From Callipepla californica brunnescens (taxonomy: Eukaryota > Chordata > Aves > Galliformes > Odontophoridae): 64,000 nt of DNA. Positions within the stretch are counted from its first letter, which is position 1. Every line of letters begins with the position of its first letter. The notes under the pieces were generated by a model. The model searched no databases. It had not been told where the DNA came from and worked only from the letters and a program-made list of their open reading frames with translations. Made by a program: the position numbers and the translations under genes. Of the stretch, positions 24,303-36,458 are shown one piece after another. The stretch is taken from positions 12,217,773 through 12,281,772 of the forward strand of contig JALIRH010000007.1 of the NCBI GenBank assembly GCA_023055505.1. Reading direction: 5' to 3'.

Positions 24303-24553
24303 AAAGGATTGCCAGGGGAGGTTCAGGCTGGACGTTAGGAATTACTGCTTCTCTGAACGAGTGGTCAGGCACTGGAATGGGCTGCCCAGGGAGGTGATGG
24401 AGTCACTGACCCTGGAGGTGTTCAAAGAACGTTTGGATGTTGTGTTGAGGACATGGTTTAGTGAGAACTATTGGTGATGGGTGGATGGTTGGACTGGGTG
24501 ATCCTGTGGGTCTTTTCCAACTTTGGTGATTCTATGGTTCTATGATTCTATGA
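24303..24553 (+). mobile_element. CR1 LINE, 3'-end fragment, well preserved
   Basis: Shows GGGGAGGTTCAGGCTGGACG, GTGGTCAGGCACTGGAATGG, GCTGCCCAGGGAGGTGATGG, ACATGGTTTAGTGAGAACTA and TGGTGATGGGTGGATGGTTG, and ends with four octamer repeats (ATTCTATGGTTCTATGATTC...). It is 5'-truncated, non-coding, and among the better-preserved CR1 tails in the window. Confidence 0.92.
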
Positions 24554-27404
24554 AATGTAGAAGTTTCAAGCATTGTGGTCAACTATTGTGGAAGCTGTTT
24601 ATGATAGTTCCAATTTTTTTTTTTCATTCTGTGTTTTAGCATTATTTTGCTTGGTGAAGTATTAGTGGGTAACCAGTGCCTGTAGTTCTGAGACAGTGAT
24701 AATAAAGCATCAGAGGAAACCACAAGGTCATTGAGGCACAATTGTCTGAGGTGTGGTGCTTCTTATCAAAGACATTTGAAAGTTCTAAATTTAAAGTATA
24801 TACACATCTATTGGATATGATTCTCACTCACACTCAAGTAGTGTTATACTTATGTTTCAAGAACATATAAATTAAATTGAATTAAACATAATACAACTTT
24901 ACAGCACCAAAATATTATAAAAGTCTAGCTGAAAATAAAATTTAAACTCCTAGAAACTGCAAGTGTTTTTATTTTGTATTTTATTTTAAATGTTTTAAAG
25001 AAAATAACCACCTGTAGTCTCTGAAACTATTTTAGCATGCTTCACCTCACAGGTCTATATATTGATGGTATATAAATCTTACTAATAAAGGGAAAAAAGA
25101 GTAGATTTTTCTGGACTCTATATCTCATCTGATTCAGTTCAATCAATCAGCTCTAGGAAACAGTGAAGTTAACAGCCAAATGCAGGATAAATTCTATGGA
25201 ATCAGTGACATGAGCTCCAATAAACTTATGAGCAGAAAAAATACTTCAGATTTCATATACTGTAGAATTCTTTTGCTGATGAAGAATAAAATTATCATTC
25301 AATATTTAATTTACATTTAAAATAATGATATTTTTCCAAAATTGAAAACTGGCATTCCATTCCATATATGCAGTCTTGTCTTTAATAACAGATAGATCAG
25401 AGTTTTGTTTAAATGGGCATAACTGGACACAGTGGCCATGGCAGACACAATCCTACAAATTTTACAAATTTTACAAATTTAAATGCGGATGTCATCAGGA
25501 AAAGTGAATTATCCTAAGGTAGTACAAGATTTTCATAGCACTTAAGATGCCACAGCAACACTTCAGCATTTCACAACAGTGCAAATTGGACTTCTTCCTT
25601 TCATATAAGAAGCCTGGATAGAATGCACCATTCTGTAGAGAAAATTGGAGTTTGTCCCTGCTTTACATCATTTCTGCAACCATCCCTCTCCCTTTATCTT
25701 CCTTCAATGTCCTGAGACTTTTTTTTTCTTTTTCCAACTTGTTTTTTTCCTTGAGATCTGGAGTGCTGCTTGCTCAAAGTGATGTGTATGACTGGCAATG
25801 GGAACTGAAATGAAGGATGGCTACATGCTAACATGACCTCTGCGCTTCACGAGCAGTGGCAGGCAGTGATTAATGGAGTGACTGGGGAGAAGGACTGCAT
25901 GGATGGGTGACACTGTCCTGGACTGCTGTCAGGATCTTGTGAGAGCAGCAGGAGAGCATCCACCTACATTTACATCTCTCTGGTCATCCTCGAACATCTG
26001 CATACTCCTTGCCTCAGCTTTGCCCTATTCATTATTTTCACCTAATCTCACTTATCTTTTAAATAGCTACATCTTTTTCCCATGTATCTTAAAACTTTTA
26101 TCTTATTGCTGCTGCTCCCCCCCATAATGTGCAGATACTTTGGTTGAGGCATTGGAGATCTTACATTGTGAATACTCTCGGTCTGGGGCACAGTATAAAT
26201 TATTCTTCACTTGCAATTGCTTTAGCTCTCCCAGTACTGCATAAGAAGAAGGAGGAGAAAAGAGAAAATTGTTAGCACAGGAGACCATACATATAGGGGA
26301 ATGCTTAGGCAGGATTTAATGATAGTGAGGATACTTTCAGCTCAAAGCCCAGCTGTTCTTGCTCTGTTCAAGGCTGAAATTGGAACAAGTAAAACTTGCC
26401 ATCCATTATGAAGATAGCTTTTTTTTTTTTTTTTTAATCTCCTTCATGCACATTTTCAGATGTACAGCTTGTCTTCCATTTAGCTATCATCATCAGTCAT
26501 GCTGCCCTTGTCCTATGTTCTATCTAAATCCTGTCCCCTCTGCTCTGAGCCTACTCACTAACACTGTTAACTCAACAACGTGCATAAGCACACATGCTCT
26601 GCTCCATGACCATGATAAGCACATCTCTGCAGTTCATGGTTTATGGATTGCACCACCTCTTTATGGCTGAGTCAGTGGCTATCAAATTATGTTATCAATT
26701 TTCCTAAAAACTAGAGCGACTTCCTTAAGGAATTCTAAAGATGGATTTGCATGCAGTGTTATCTTGCATAAGATAAACTTCCTCCAAATTGGAAATCTAC
26801 CTATTCCCAACCAATATTAATAATGTGAGTGTCTTTCTGGAACGACTAGTTTTGCAGTACGACTAATGCTGGTACTGAGGATCTTCATGCACACCCTCTA
26901 GAATGCTGGCCGCAGAAATTCCAAGGAAACCAGTCTTCTCAGAGAGAACCTTGCCCTGAAGGCTCTCAATCCGGGTAAGATATCAAGTAAGATTATTAGA
27001 GATGGCTCGTTATTGTTCTTCTCCAGAACTTCAGAAACTATAGTAATCTTTGTTAGTCCTCCCTGACCAGCTCCAGAAGAAACATTCTCAGTGTACAATA
27101 TTTTGACACAATTAAATATTCTTCGTACCAAATAATATGAACAAAAGTCACTGCTCAGCCAAGATGTACAATACTAGGATTGAAAAACGGATATATTTTA
27201 CATATATGCAATATTATATTAACATTTTTTTTTCCTTCATTGTATGACGATCCATTATTACAATGCAGTTAAAAAGGCCCTCTCACAGGATTCATGATTC
27301 TGTTCAGATTATGTATTATAATATTTTACTTGTTAGTTTCAAACTATTTCCAGTAGCATTGACATATGATCCCAAACCAGCACAATTTGGCATGTTTTAA
27401 GAAA
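24554..27404. other. unique A/T-rich DNA, no gene seen
   Basis: No gene or transposon recognised. Contains a three-copy 9-bp tandem TACAAATTT at 25454-25480 and a T tract near 26419-26436. Short open frames only. Confidence 0.58.
25454..25480. repeat. 9-bp tandem repeat, three perfect copies
   Basis: TACAAATTT is repeated three times without mismatch, probably by replication slippage. Confidence 0.85.
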
Positions 27405-27640
27405 AGTGTCATTCAGTTAGACTGCAGATGTGGAGTATAATTGGTGAGATTAAAAGAGAATGGAAAAAATTGTACCCTTTGTAATGAGGTGTTGTTTTCC
27501 TGTACAAATGACAAGGGTATAGCATGGCAGCTGACATCAGCAGAAATGTCAAACCTCTCTGCTGAGCAAAACTCAGTACAGAATACAGCTTGCACTTCTC
27601 ATTTACTAGCCTTGTTAAGCTTCTCATCAGTGACACATAC
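27405..27640. promoter_or_regulatory. candidate conserved non-coding element
   Basis: Repeat-free and evenly composed. Motifs include TATAATTGG at about 27435, ACAAATGACAAGG, GCAGCTGACATCAG (E-box CAGCTG plus a TGACATCA AP-1/CRE-like half-site) and ATGTCAAACC. Opposing frames of 72 and 79 codons overlap but neither has protein-like features. Tentative. Confidence 0.3.
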
Positions 27641-29015
27641 ACTTTCAATAATAAGATAACTTCTGCAACAAAAGTTAAATCCCTGCCTCTACAATGTTAT
27701 ATGTGCAAACCTACGGGATCACTGAAATATCCCTAAATACTTTTTGTATCACCTAGTACCAACACAAGCAATATTATTTTAATTTATATAGCTTCTCTGA
27801 GACATGTGCAGGGAATTTTGCTTCCAGATCTTTATAAACAGCTTTTGTCTTTTCCCATGTCAGGACATTATAGTAACTGGAGTTATAACACTGTGTGTAC
27901 CGTTAGAAATGGATGAATAAGCATTAACTCACTAGAATTCCAGAAGGATATAGCTTTTGAAGGTAGTTTGAAGGCTGTTGTTCTTGAAATGTTCGGAATT
28001 CCTTACTGCAAGAATATTACTGCTATAGGAAATCTCATTGTGGTTTGCCTCTTTGTTAACATATCTATTGATACTTCATTAATTTCTTAGAAGGGTAAAT
28101 GAATGAGATGATGGAAAAGAGATAAATGAATACTGTTTATTTTCATTCTGACCTTGCAGACATTTTTCATTTCTGCATGTTTAAAAGATTAATTCACCAG
28201 TTACTGCCTGTGATGTAACTGAAAGTTGCCCATGACAACAGTTACCCGCTCAGGTAATTTGAGAAATGAAGGAGCTCTCTTTAAGAGGGGATTTATCAAA
28301 TTCTTCCCTGTAGGCAAAGTTTTTGTTCCCACAGTGTGCAGCATAAGAGAGGTAAATTCCTGTACTCTGGAATCCCCTCGGAGTCTGGGATGGTGGTGGA
28401 TGTGGTCTGTTTTTTGCAGAAACCTCCTGTCAGACCTCCTGACTCTGTGTTAGTGCAGACCGAGCTAAAAAACCAAGTAAGTGTTATTAACAGCCCAGAG
28501 AAATGAGTAAGATATATGAAGGAAATCCTTTCCTTCTAAAACTTCCTAGAAAATGAGAGATGCATAATAAAACATTCATCCTGATAGAACAATCTTGTTC
28601 AACTCGTATAAAGAAATATGCATGAAACAGAGCTCTTCTTCCATACTATTGAACTTGCCTCAAACTCACTGATCAGTGGCAAATCTGCCATTCACGATTT
28701 ATCCTAGAGGACATTAGGAGTCTTTTCTCACCTAAATGCTGCATTGCAACTGCTATCAAATCCACATGTCAAACAGCTTTTTTATTTATTAATTTTTGAG
28801 TAGAATTACTAGATTTGAAAGTAAAGATGTAGACAGATGACCTTTCCTGTACCAAAACTTTTATGCTCCACTGTATCCGTTTTCTCTAACAACTCCCAGA
28901 AGGTGTGTATATCTTTGCCAAACACATTGTTCCCTTGCTTCAATTCTCTCATATCCTGCCTCCCTTCCCCAGTAGGATTATCTCTGAGTCAAATCAAGAT
29001 ACTTGGCAGTAAAAG
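27641..29015. other. unique DNA, no gene seen
   Basis: No repeat or gene recognised. A slightly more G/C-rich stretch at 28230-28450 carries a 75-codon frame without recognisable domains. Confidence 0.55.
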
Positions 29016-29132
29016 TGTTTAGGAAACATGTAGATGTGATATTTAGGGTTATGGTTTTGTGGGCAATAATGGTGGTAACTGGGCTTTTGGATTAGAGGTC
29101 TTTTCCAGCCTTAATGATTCTATGATTCTATA
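29016..29132 (+). mobile_element. CR1 LINE, short 3'-tail fragment
   Basis: AGGAAACATGTAGATGTGAT, TAGGGTTATGGTTTTGTGGG, GATTAGAGGTCTTTTCCAGC and ATGATTCTATGATTCTAT follow the CR1 tail order. It is 5'-truncated to about 117 bp. Confidence 0.87.
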
Positions 29133-32100
29133 TTACTATGATCTACAAATTTCTCAGACCCTTTCTTAGACAATAAGATTAATCCTTCTCCATCTCTATA
29201 GCCTAATGAGACTTATTACCAGAAACTCTTTAGGAAAACACGACTGAGACCATTTTGCTCAGAAGATGTATTGCTTTATCAGGAATGCTGCCTTCAAACA
29301 CAAAGTACTAGCAATGTCTATGATCTTTAGAAAACGTGACCCTTCTAGGAATTGGTCTTATATCCCTGCATTGACAGATACTTGAAGAGTTAGCATGAAA
29401 AATAACATAAAAGCAGGAAAATGGGGTTGGAAGTGTTGGCATGGATAGCCATGAATGCATGTCCCATTATTTAACATGTGCAAGCGGAAAGCAGGAGAGC
29501 AGGAGTGTAGGCTTGTGCACAGCCCCCAATGCTCAGTAGAGTGCCTCTAACATATTAGGTTTGTGGCAGCCAGGTCTGGGAAGTGTACAACCATGAACCA
29601 TGGTAACATATATTAATCACTCTAAGCCTCACAGAAGTGCTTACAGTAAATGTGTATGTAGATGTGGTTACAGTCGATCAGCTGACATGCAGTAGCTCAT
29701 TCTCCTAGGACATTAGGCCCTTAATGAGTCTAAGCACTTGCATTGGATATCACCTCTAACTAAGAGCTACTGCCAGACCTTTTATTAAAAATAATTATTC
29801 TTTCAATTCCAGATAACTCTGGTAGTTTTATCATAGCCTGGATACAGTTAATACATTTTCTTTAAAGCTGAATGAAGACAAAGAAGAGTAGTTGTGAAAA
29901 CCAAGTCATATTCAACAATACTCTTTATGTATCTTGCCCTCTTGCACTATTCTGAAGCCATAAACAGTTACTGACAACCTCAGAACAAAGCACCACAGAG
30001 GTTTGCTATTTTCTTGCAACACTGGAGTGGCACAAACCACTCAGAAAAAGCCACTGAGTCTTTTCTCCTGTTAGTATTTCACTTCAGCTATGCCTTGCCT
30101 GAGAATTTAGATATTCACAGAACTGAGGTATAAAGGTTTGAAATTCATATCGATAATAACAGTGATAAAGACTTTTCAAACATCCTCATTTTTGTACAGC
30201 ACTGAGATGCACTTCACTCTAATGAAATTCAGACTTGAAGGACTGGCTTTCTATTGCTCTAGGAAAGTGAAAGGCAAAATTCTATATTCATAACTGTTTT
30301 TCAAACAGTTCTAATTTCTGTATAGCTGATGCTGGTTCCATTCAGACTTTATGAGCTTCCAGAGAGATCTTCAGCTAGAATTATTGTTGAGCTCTACAGT
30401 ATGCCTCCTGACACTGAAATTGATGTGTACTCATATTTAATCTTAATGGCATTGTAGATGATACTTATATTGCTATAAGTATTATCTTCAGGACTCACAG
30501 AGCTTAAGTTTGGATCAGAGCTCCCATTCAAATATTAGTGCTAGTGTTACTAACACTGATCCTATTAAACAGCACATAAATTTCTCTGGAAACTTAAAAG
30601 ATACAAATATGTTGAGTGGTAGAGTTCAATAAGCATTTGGACTGTCATGTACTGGACAGTAATTCTTAGATATCTCATGGACATTTTTGTGTATCATTTC
30701 TCCTTCATTCTAGGAAAATATGGTACATTATTGTTCCTAATAAAAGGGAAGCTTTGGGTAAATTGGACTGTTAGGCCTGAAAGTTACAGCTCTAGATATC
30801 TGCAGAAATTTGCTTGGATGTTGGTTATACCTATTTAAGACCCCACTAAGCTTTCTGAAATAGAGTTCACAACATTGTAGCATTTCATAAATAAAAAGTA
30901 TAAACGTATACCACATTTTATTATACTCACTACATCTCTAGGTGAGAGAGAAAATTCTGTAGTGCTCCTATCACAATCTTCATTAGATCATGAGCTGCAT
31001 GTGCGTTCAAGGACAACTATTTTCAGGGCTTGAAGTGGAGGAGAATGAAGTAGAAACATGATACAACAAGGTTGTTTTTTAAAGAAAAAATAGAGACAGC
31101 TCATTCATATTATTTCTTTGGAAAGGACTGTCATTACCTTGACGATATAAGCAGGATCTTAGTAAAAGCAGAGGCATTATATTATATCATAATTTTCCAC
31201 TATATGCCAATGTGACACTATCTTATTTGACTGTAAGACAGTGGTTTCAAATCCCCCCGTTACTTGGAGATGAGAATGTGGAGGGAGCCCAGACTTTGCT
31301 AAGTCAGGGCCACATGGGTAACTTTCACCACGCTGAAGGTGACTTCAGTGGTTTCCCAGCCCAATTCTTGCAGAGCCTACAGCATAGCACTGTTCATAGC
31401 CATTTGATCAGTGACTGCTTTAACTTCGGAACCGGCAGCTCCACTTGATGATATTTGGGCACTAACCATGTTAAATAAAACCTTGCTATTGCCTTTACAA
31501 TTTTCCTGCACTCACTTCAAAAGAATAGGAAAAAATATCTGAGTCACTGGGCTGGAAAGGCCATCCCTAGTTTTCTCACCTTTTTAACTCACCCATTTAT
31601 GGTTATATGTGTATAGAATAGATTCAGCTATTTCATAAAACTGATTGAATGGGGCATGGCCTCAGTAGTCCCAGCAAAACTGTCAGAAACAGAAGGTTAA
31701 ATACTGAAATGGCAAAAAGAACCTTTGGTGCACAGAGCCAAAGGAATGTGGCTGTTTCAAAATGTGTTTACTGAGGTCCTGAATTTTTATGGTTACATAT
31801 GAGTGCAAAGTGAAATCTTGTCCCTCTTTTTCATTTACTGGGTCTGCTATGGGTGCCTTCCTAAGGCCATAGGCCTCTGAAAGATCCAAATTATGGTTCC
31901 TTCTTTCCTGCTTCAAAGGATATTGAAGAGAAAGGGACACTGATAAAATGTGATGGAAGCGTAGCAACAAAATGAAATTACAGGACTGGTTGGTATTTCT
32001 AGTCCTAACCAAGAAATTGTCAGCTGTGCTCATGTCTGAAACTCCAGGCATCAGGAAAGCTGAAGGCAGTCGAGGTTCCTAACCAAATTGTTCTCTGAGT

Positions 32101-33395
32101 GTCTTGCAGTGTGGTTAATAATTCCCTCTACCTGTTATTCCACATGTTATTAGAAGCCGGTGATAATACTGAAATGCAGCAGATCATATTCAAAGAACCT
32201 TGTTATCTGTCAGCCCTTAGGAGGACTGATGCAAAGGAATTGTAAATGCATGTCACACTGGGGAGACTGAGATGACTGCAGTCCTCTATCTTTGGGAAAG
32301 TATTTGAACATCATGTGTCAGCACCTCCTGTACTTGTTCAAAATAAGGATACTGAACAAATCTGAACAAACTGCTAGTCTGGGAATTTATAATTAGGTGT
32401 TCAGCACGGAAACATTTCACACGAGAAAGGGCATCTGACTCCAGCAATTTGCAAATGGAATTTAGCAAAAATGTTAGTACAGTTTGCTGTGCAATACAGT
32501 TATGTATCTTAAAATAATTTGGTTGCTCTGTCTCAGATCTTCAGTGCAGATCCTGGAGTATAGTGGGGGCCAAAATATCAAAGACTGTAATATCCAAGTA
32601 TCCAAGTATCCCAGAAGACTGTGATGTGTAACACAGAATGAAGATGTATGAAAATCCTGAACTGAGATACAGCCACATAAACTCTGAGATGTCTGAACTC
32701 CAAAACAAGTTCTACTTTCCTCCTACTCTGAATTTCCATGCATACCTCAAGGTAGGTGTCTGCAGATGCTCAGAATATGTTTTGTTCTAAAGTAGTTGAT
32801 CGGAGGGTGTTCAGTACCTAGCCAGAAACAAGAAACAGTGTTTTCTTAAATCTTCAGAGGTGCTCGCACATGGAAAGAAGAAAAAAAGACAACAACTTCT
32901 AAGAGTCTAATATAACAGTTAAAGAGGGAACTTAAGTGGAAACGGAAAGATAGCAATGAAATTCAGTCCTTACTCCCCAAAGTATATAAATATTTATGAA
33001 TTTTACTTATATATATTTACTTATATATAAAGTATATATATATATATTACTCGTTGTTTAACATTAAAACCCCAAAGGCTCTGAAACTAGTAATCAGAAA
33101 ACATGCTTCTCTCAAGCCTGTCTGAGCTCAGTAAATTGTAACTGCACTTACAACATCTCAGCATGGAAACATGCATTCCTGTCTGGATTAAATTTGTTTG
33201 TATGTTTATTTCTTTTTTCCCCTCTGTAGTTTAATAGCTGCAAATTGAGCATTAGGAATGACACATTTCACCCCTACTACCAACAAATGGCCTGTAAAAT
33301 TGCCTCCTGGAACTACTGCTTTACAACTTACTTCATTCCAGATGTCATATTGTCAGTCAAGTGATGCAACAGATGAAGTGGTGCTCCATCAGTCT
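29133..33395. other. unique A/T-rich DNA, no gene seen
   Basis: About 4.3 kb without recognised transposons. Open frames reach 122 codons at most (31683-32051, minus strand) with no domain or splice context. A short TA-rich tract lies at 33008-33048. A B-box-like GGTTTCAAATCC near 31243 lacks a tRNA structure. Confidence 0.58.
33008..33048. repeat. (TA)n-rich simple repeat
   Basis: Alternating TA runs interrupted by TTACT and AAAG. Confidence 0.75.
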
Positions 33396-33481
33396 GCTTT
33401 AGGGAGCTGCTTAGGCAGAGGTTTGGATTCGGTGATCTCTAGAGAACCCTTCCAACCTTTGCAAGTCTGTGATTCTGTGAT
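33396..33481 (+). mobile_element. CR1 LINE, very short 3'-tail fragment
   Basis: GGCAGAGGTTTGGATTCGG, TGATCTCTAGAGAACCCTTC and CAAGTCTGTGATTCTGTGAT match the end of the CR1 at 52.85-52.95 kb almost word for word. Same subfamily, truncated to about 85 bp. Confidence 0.85.
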
Positions 33482-34146
33482 CAGCAGAAGATGGACTGTT
33501 CTGGAAGGACTGAACACCACATGCTGCTTACACCTATCATAATTGCATATATCAGGAAAAGGACACGGAATTCAAAGTAATTCTCCCAGTAACCCTGAAT
33601 CAGGCACCAAGACACTGTACCAAGCTGAGCTCCCCCTGTTGCCTTCAAGGTGAAAGTAACTTCATGTTGACTATAGTAGCATAGTGACATCTCCTTACTC
33701 ATAGTAGTCCTTTACATGACTTTCAAAGGGACATAAATAATCCCATAATACAATCTATATGAGACCAGAAATCTAAAACAGGGTTTATTAAGCACAAACA
33801 GTAGCCCACAAATTAAATGTTTTGGGCATTACCAGAATGACTTTGTGCTCCCCACACTACAGACTTTGTCCTAAACAGCTTTGGTCAGAAACTAGGTATT
33901 CCTCAGATATTATCACAGAGAAAAATAACTTAGAAATATTAATAGCATGGCTCCTCTAGAGTGAAGAGTTGAGTAAGGCATTATTTGCATACCTGTGCTA
34001 TTTCTAGGAAGGATACATTTCATGCCTAAGTAAATACTGTTCTGAGAATATACCTATGCATTAGACAGGGAACTAGAAATCTGTAGTTGCCAGTTTGTCC
34101 TAAACTACTGTACACACTTAAACTGCCTTGGAGTAGTTTATTTTTT

Positions 34147-34168
34147 AAATAAATAAATAAATAAATAA
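34147..34168. repeat. (AAAT)n microsatellite
   Basis: Five to six perfect AAAT units. Confidence 0.85.
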
Positions 34169-34424
34169 TTTTGTTTAACATGCAACAGACATATAAAATA
34201 ATATGTCTTTAAAGACACATCTTTCAAAATTTTCAATTTTACCTCACATCCATAGAAGTCAGACGAAATCTGAAGCAAACAGGATAAAAGGGTCTTCCAG
34301 TGGGTGTAAACTATATTTACACTCCCTATCAAGCTATTTATTGTGCCAGAATGGTCTAGTATAATCACAGTCAGGTGTCCTTTCAGCCTATCCATTTTGG
34401 GCTTGCCCTATTATGTGATTATTC

Positions 34425-34448
34425 TTTTTTTTTTTTTTTTTTTTTTTT
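34425..34448. repeat. poly-T tract
   Basis: 24 consecutive T. It may be a slippage product or the eroded A-tail of an unrecognised minus-strand retrotransposon. Confidence 0.85.
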
Positions 34449-34540
34449 GAAATGGCTGATGGTCTCCTAGTTAGTAGGCCTGATTCCTTGGTGCTATGTG
34501 TTTTCCTGCTGATGCTTTCTCCTACTGTTTCAAATTCATC

Positions 34541-35094
34541 TACGAGGGCTGCTCCAAAAGTAATATCTCCTATTCTATTATGTCATCCATGACGTCAGAG
34601 GCAGATGTTGTTGGTAGGGCAGTAGAGATTGAACTTTCCCACCAATATTCCATTTTGTTGCCATGTAACAAATGGCAGCAGAGGGGCACTCTGACAAAAT
34701 GACGTCTGACGTTGAAGTGCATATGAAGCAAAGATGTGTCATTCAGTTCCTCTTTGTGGGAAAAAAAATGCACCAATTAACATTCATCAACACTTGCTGA
34801 ATGTTTGTGGAGACCAAGCAGTGGGTGTGAGCACAGTGAGGCAGTGGGTGGTGCATCTCACAGCAGCCACAGCGTTAGCAGGCCACCTCCACTGATGCAC
34901 ATCTTTAGAAATGCTGCATGCAGGCTGTTGTTCACCACTGGCAAAAGCACAGAGCTAAATGTGATGAGTATGTTGAAAAAAAGTGTTTTGTAGCTGATAA
35001 TTTTCTCTACCAAACAGTGTTATTTTCTTCTTTGTATCTGTTGTATCTTCCGTGGAAGTAAACATGAAACATTGCTTTTGGAGGTACCTATGTA
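34541..35094 (+). mobile_element. mariner (Galluhop-like) MITE, copy C, both ends present
   Basis: About 554 bp with the best-preserved left end: TACGAGGGCTGCTCCAAAAG. The right end is ACATTGCTTTTGGAGGTACC...TGTA, its rough inverted repeat, and both ends close on TA. The interior has the same words as copies A and B (GAGGCAGATGTTG, CACCAATATTCC, GGCAGCAGAGGGGC, GACCAAGCAGTGGG) and the same internal deletion. The remnant transposase start (GTTGAAGTGCATATGAAGCA) is frameshifted within about 30 codons. Non-autonomous. Confidence 0.87.
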
Positions 35095-36009
35095 TTTATT
35101 ATTTAGTTTACATTTGCCTTCCTAGGACCCAATGGAAAGCAGAGAGAGAATGAAAAATAGGGTTCAATTGCTGTTTAAATGTCTCTCCTTCTGTTTTAGA
35201 GCAGAAATCTATTAAACTAATTTAGACTAATGAAATTTGGTGAGACATGTCCCACTCATGAAACTCTCTTACAAATATTTAGCAAGTAAAAAAGAATGAA
35301 AAAGAACATAAATTTTCACCTATCTTAACGATCCTAAATATTAAAGTCCTAAAAATGTCATAGTTAGCCTCAGGAAAATTAGTTCAAAGAGCATGGAACC
35401 TCCAGAACCAATGCATTTTACTCTGCATCACCTTTGGATTCCTGGGGCCACATGACATGCTGATCTCTGAAAGCAAAGAAAAACTCATGTTTTAACAGGA
35501 AAAGGTATCATGATTTAAAAATAAGGGGGAAAACGTACCTCTTTCAGTTAAAGAACAATGACAGCACAAGTAGAAGTATGTAAAAATATGAAGCTGGAGG
35601 AGAAACAATAGACTGGATAGGAGATGAGACAGGTTGTAACTTAGGAACATCAAAGCGCTGGGAACCATTTAGAAAGAAAAAGTACTTTTCTTGTCTTTAA
35701 ATTAAATCTACTGCAAGTACACACATACTGAAGAGGCCTTGTAAGTAACACAAAATTATGACAAAAAAGCCCACAATGAACAAAACAACAAACAACATCC
35801 TGCTCCAGCACAACAGCAAAAACTAGAAGACAAAGAAGTGGGTTTTGTACAGTGACCAACTGATCAACAACCTCAGCCCTGGAAGGCAAAATGAGAGAGT
35901 AGGTTCAGGAACTACAGATATGCCACACAGTAGTGTGCCAGTGTTTTTTTTTTTTCCCCCGCTTTTGATGGGATATCCAGCTGAAGCACTGTCCCTCTCT
36001 GCAACAATG
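35095..36009. other. unique DNA, no gene seen
   Basis: A/T-rich sequence with no repeat recognised. The short open frames at 35650-36160 on the minus strand have no domain. Confidence 0.55.
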
Positions 36010-36335
36010 GGCTGAGTGAGAAATGGAAATGAAGCCAAATTTCATTTTCTTCATCAGCTTTTTCCAGAATCTGTTTGGGGAAATGCATGAGACTGCCTAT
36101 TTGTCTGTGTATGAAAACTGGCAGGGTAAACAGGCTAATCAGCTCCAACCATGCCTTTTGCAATCAGGCTCTCCTGAGGATTGCACACACTTTTTCCACC
36201 CTGTTTCTTTTGAAAATAAGCACTCATATTACACAGATGATCTGCATTGAATTAGTGGCAGCTCTGGGCGAACACCAACCCTCTCAATTTAGGCAACTCT
36301 GCTTGTCAGTGTTGTTTTTCAAATCTGCACAATAA
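36010..36335. promoter_or_regulatory. candidate conserved non-coding element
   Basis: Repeat-free sequence with CATTTTCTTCATCAGC, GGGGAAATGCATGAG (an octamer-like ATGCAT core), AACAGGCTAATCAGCTCC (TAATC plus an AGCTCC word), CTTTTGCAATCAGGC (C/EBP-like TTTGCAAT) and TTGAATTAGTGGC. Two overlapping plus frames of 75 and 86 codons resemble no known protein. The texture is enhancer-like, but this is inference. Confidence 0.35.
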
Positions 36336-36458
36336 CATGTGTCTTTTGCAGTAGTGCCTGATGCTGCCTGTTGCTGCTCTCGCTTTCCTTAGGCATTTTG
36401 GAAGTATGTATTAGACCTGAGCTCCCTCTTTTCTGATAAATGTCACCATGGTAAAATT

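Larger units (their letters stand above)
33482..34540. other. unique DNA with two simple repeats
   Basis: No gene recognised. Holds (AAAT)n at 34147-34168 and a T tract of 24 at 34425-34448, the latter about 90 bp before a mariner copy. Confidence 0.6.

Noticed and set aside
31238..31262. Second B-box-like word (GGTTTCAAATCC)
   Set aside because: Same reasoning: no tRNA fold or SINE body can be recognised.
31683..32051. 122-codon minus-strand open frame
   Set aside because: No domain or splice context, and amino-acid composition typical of random A/T-rich DNA.
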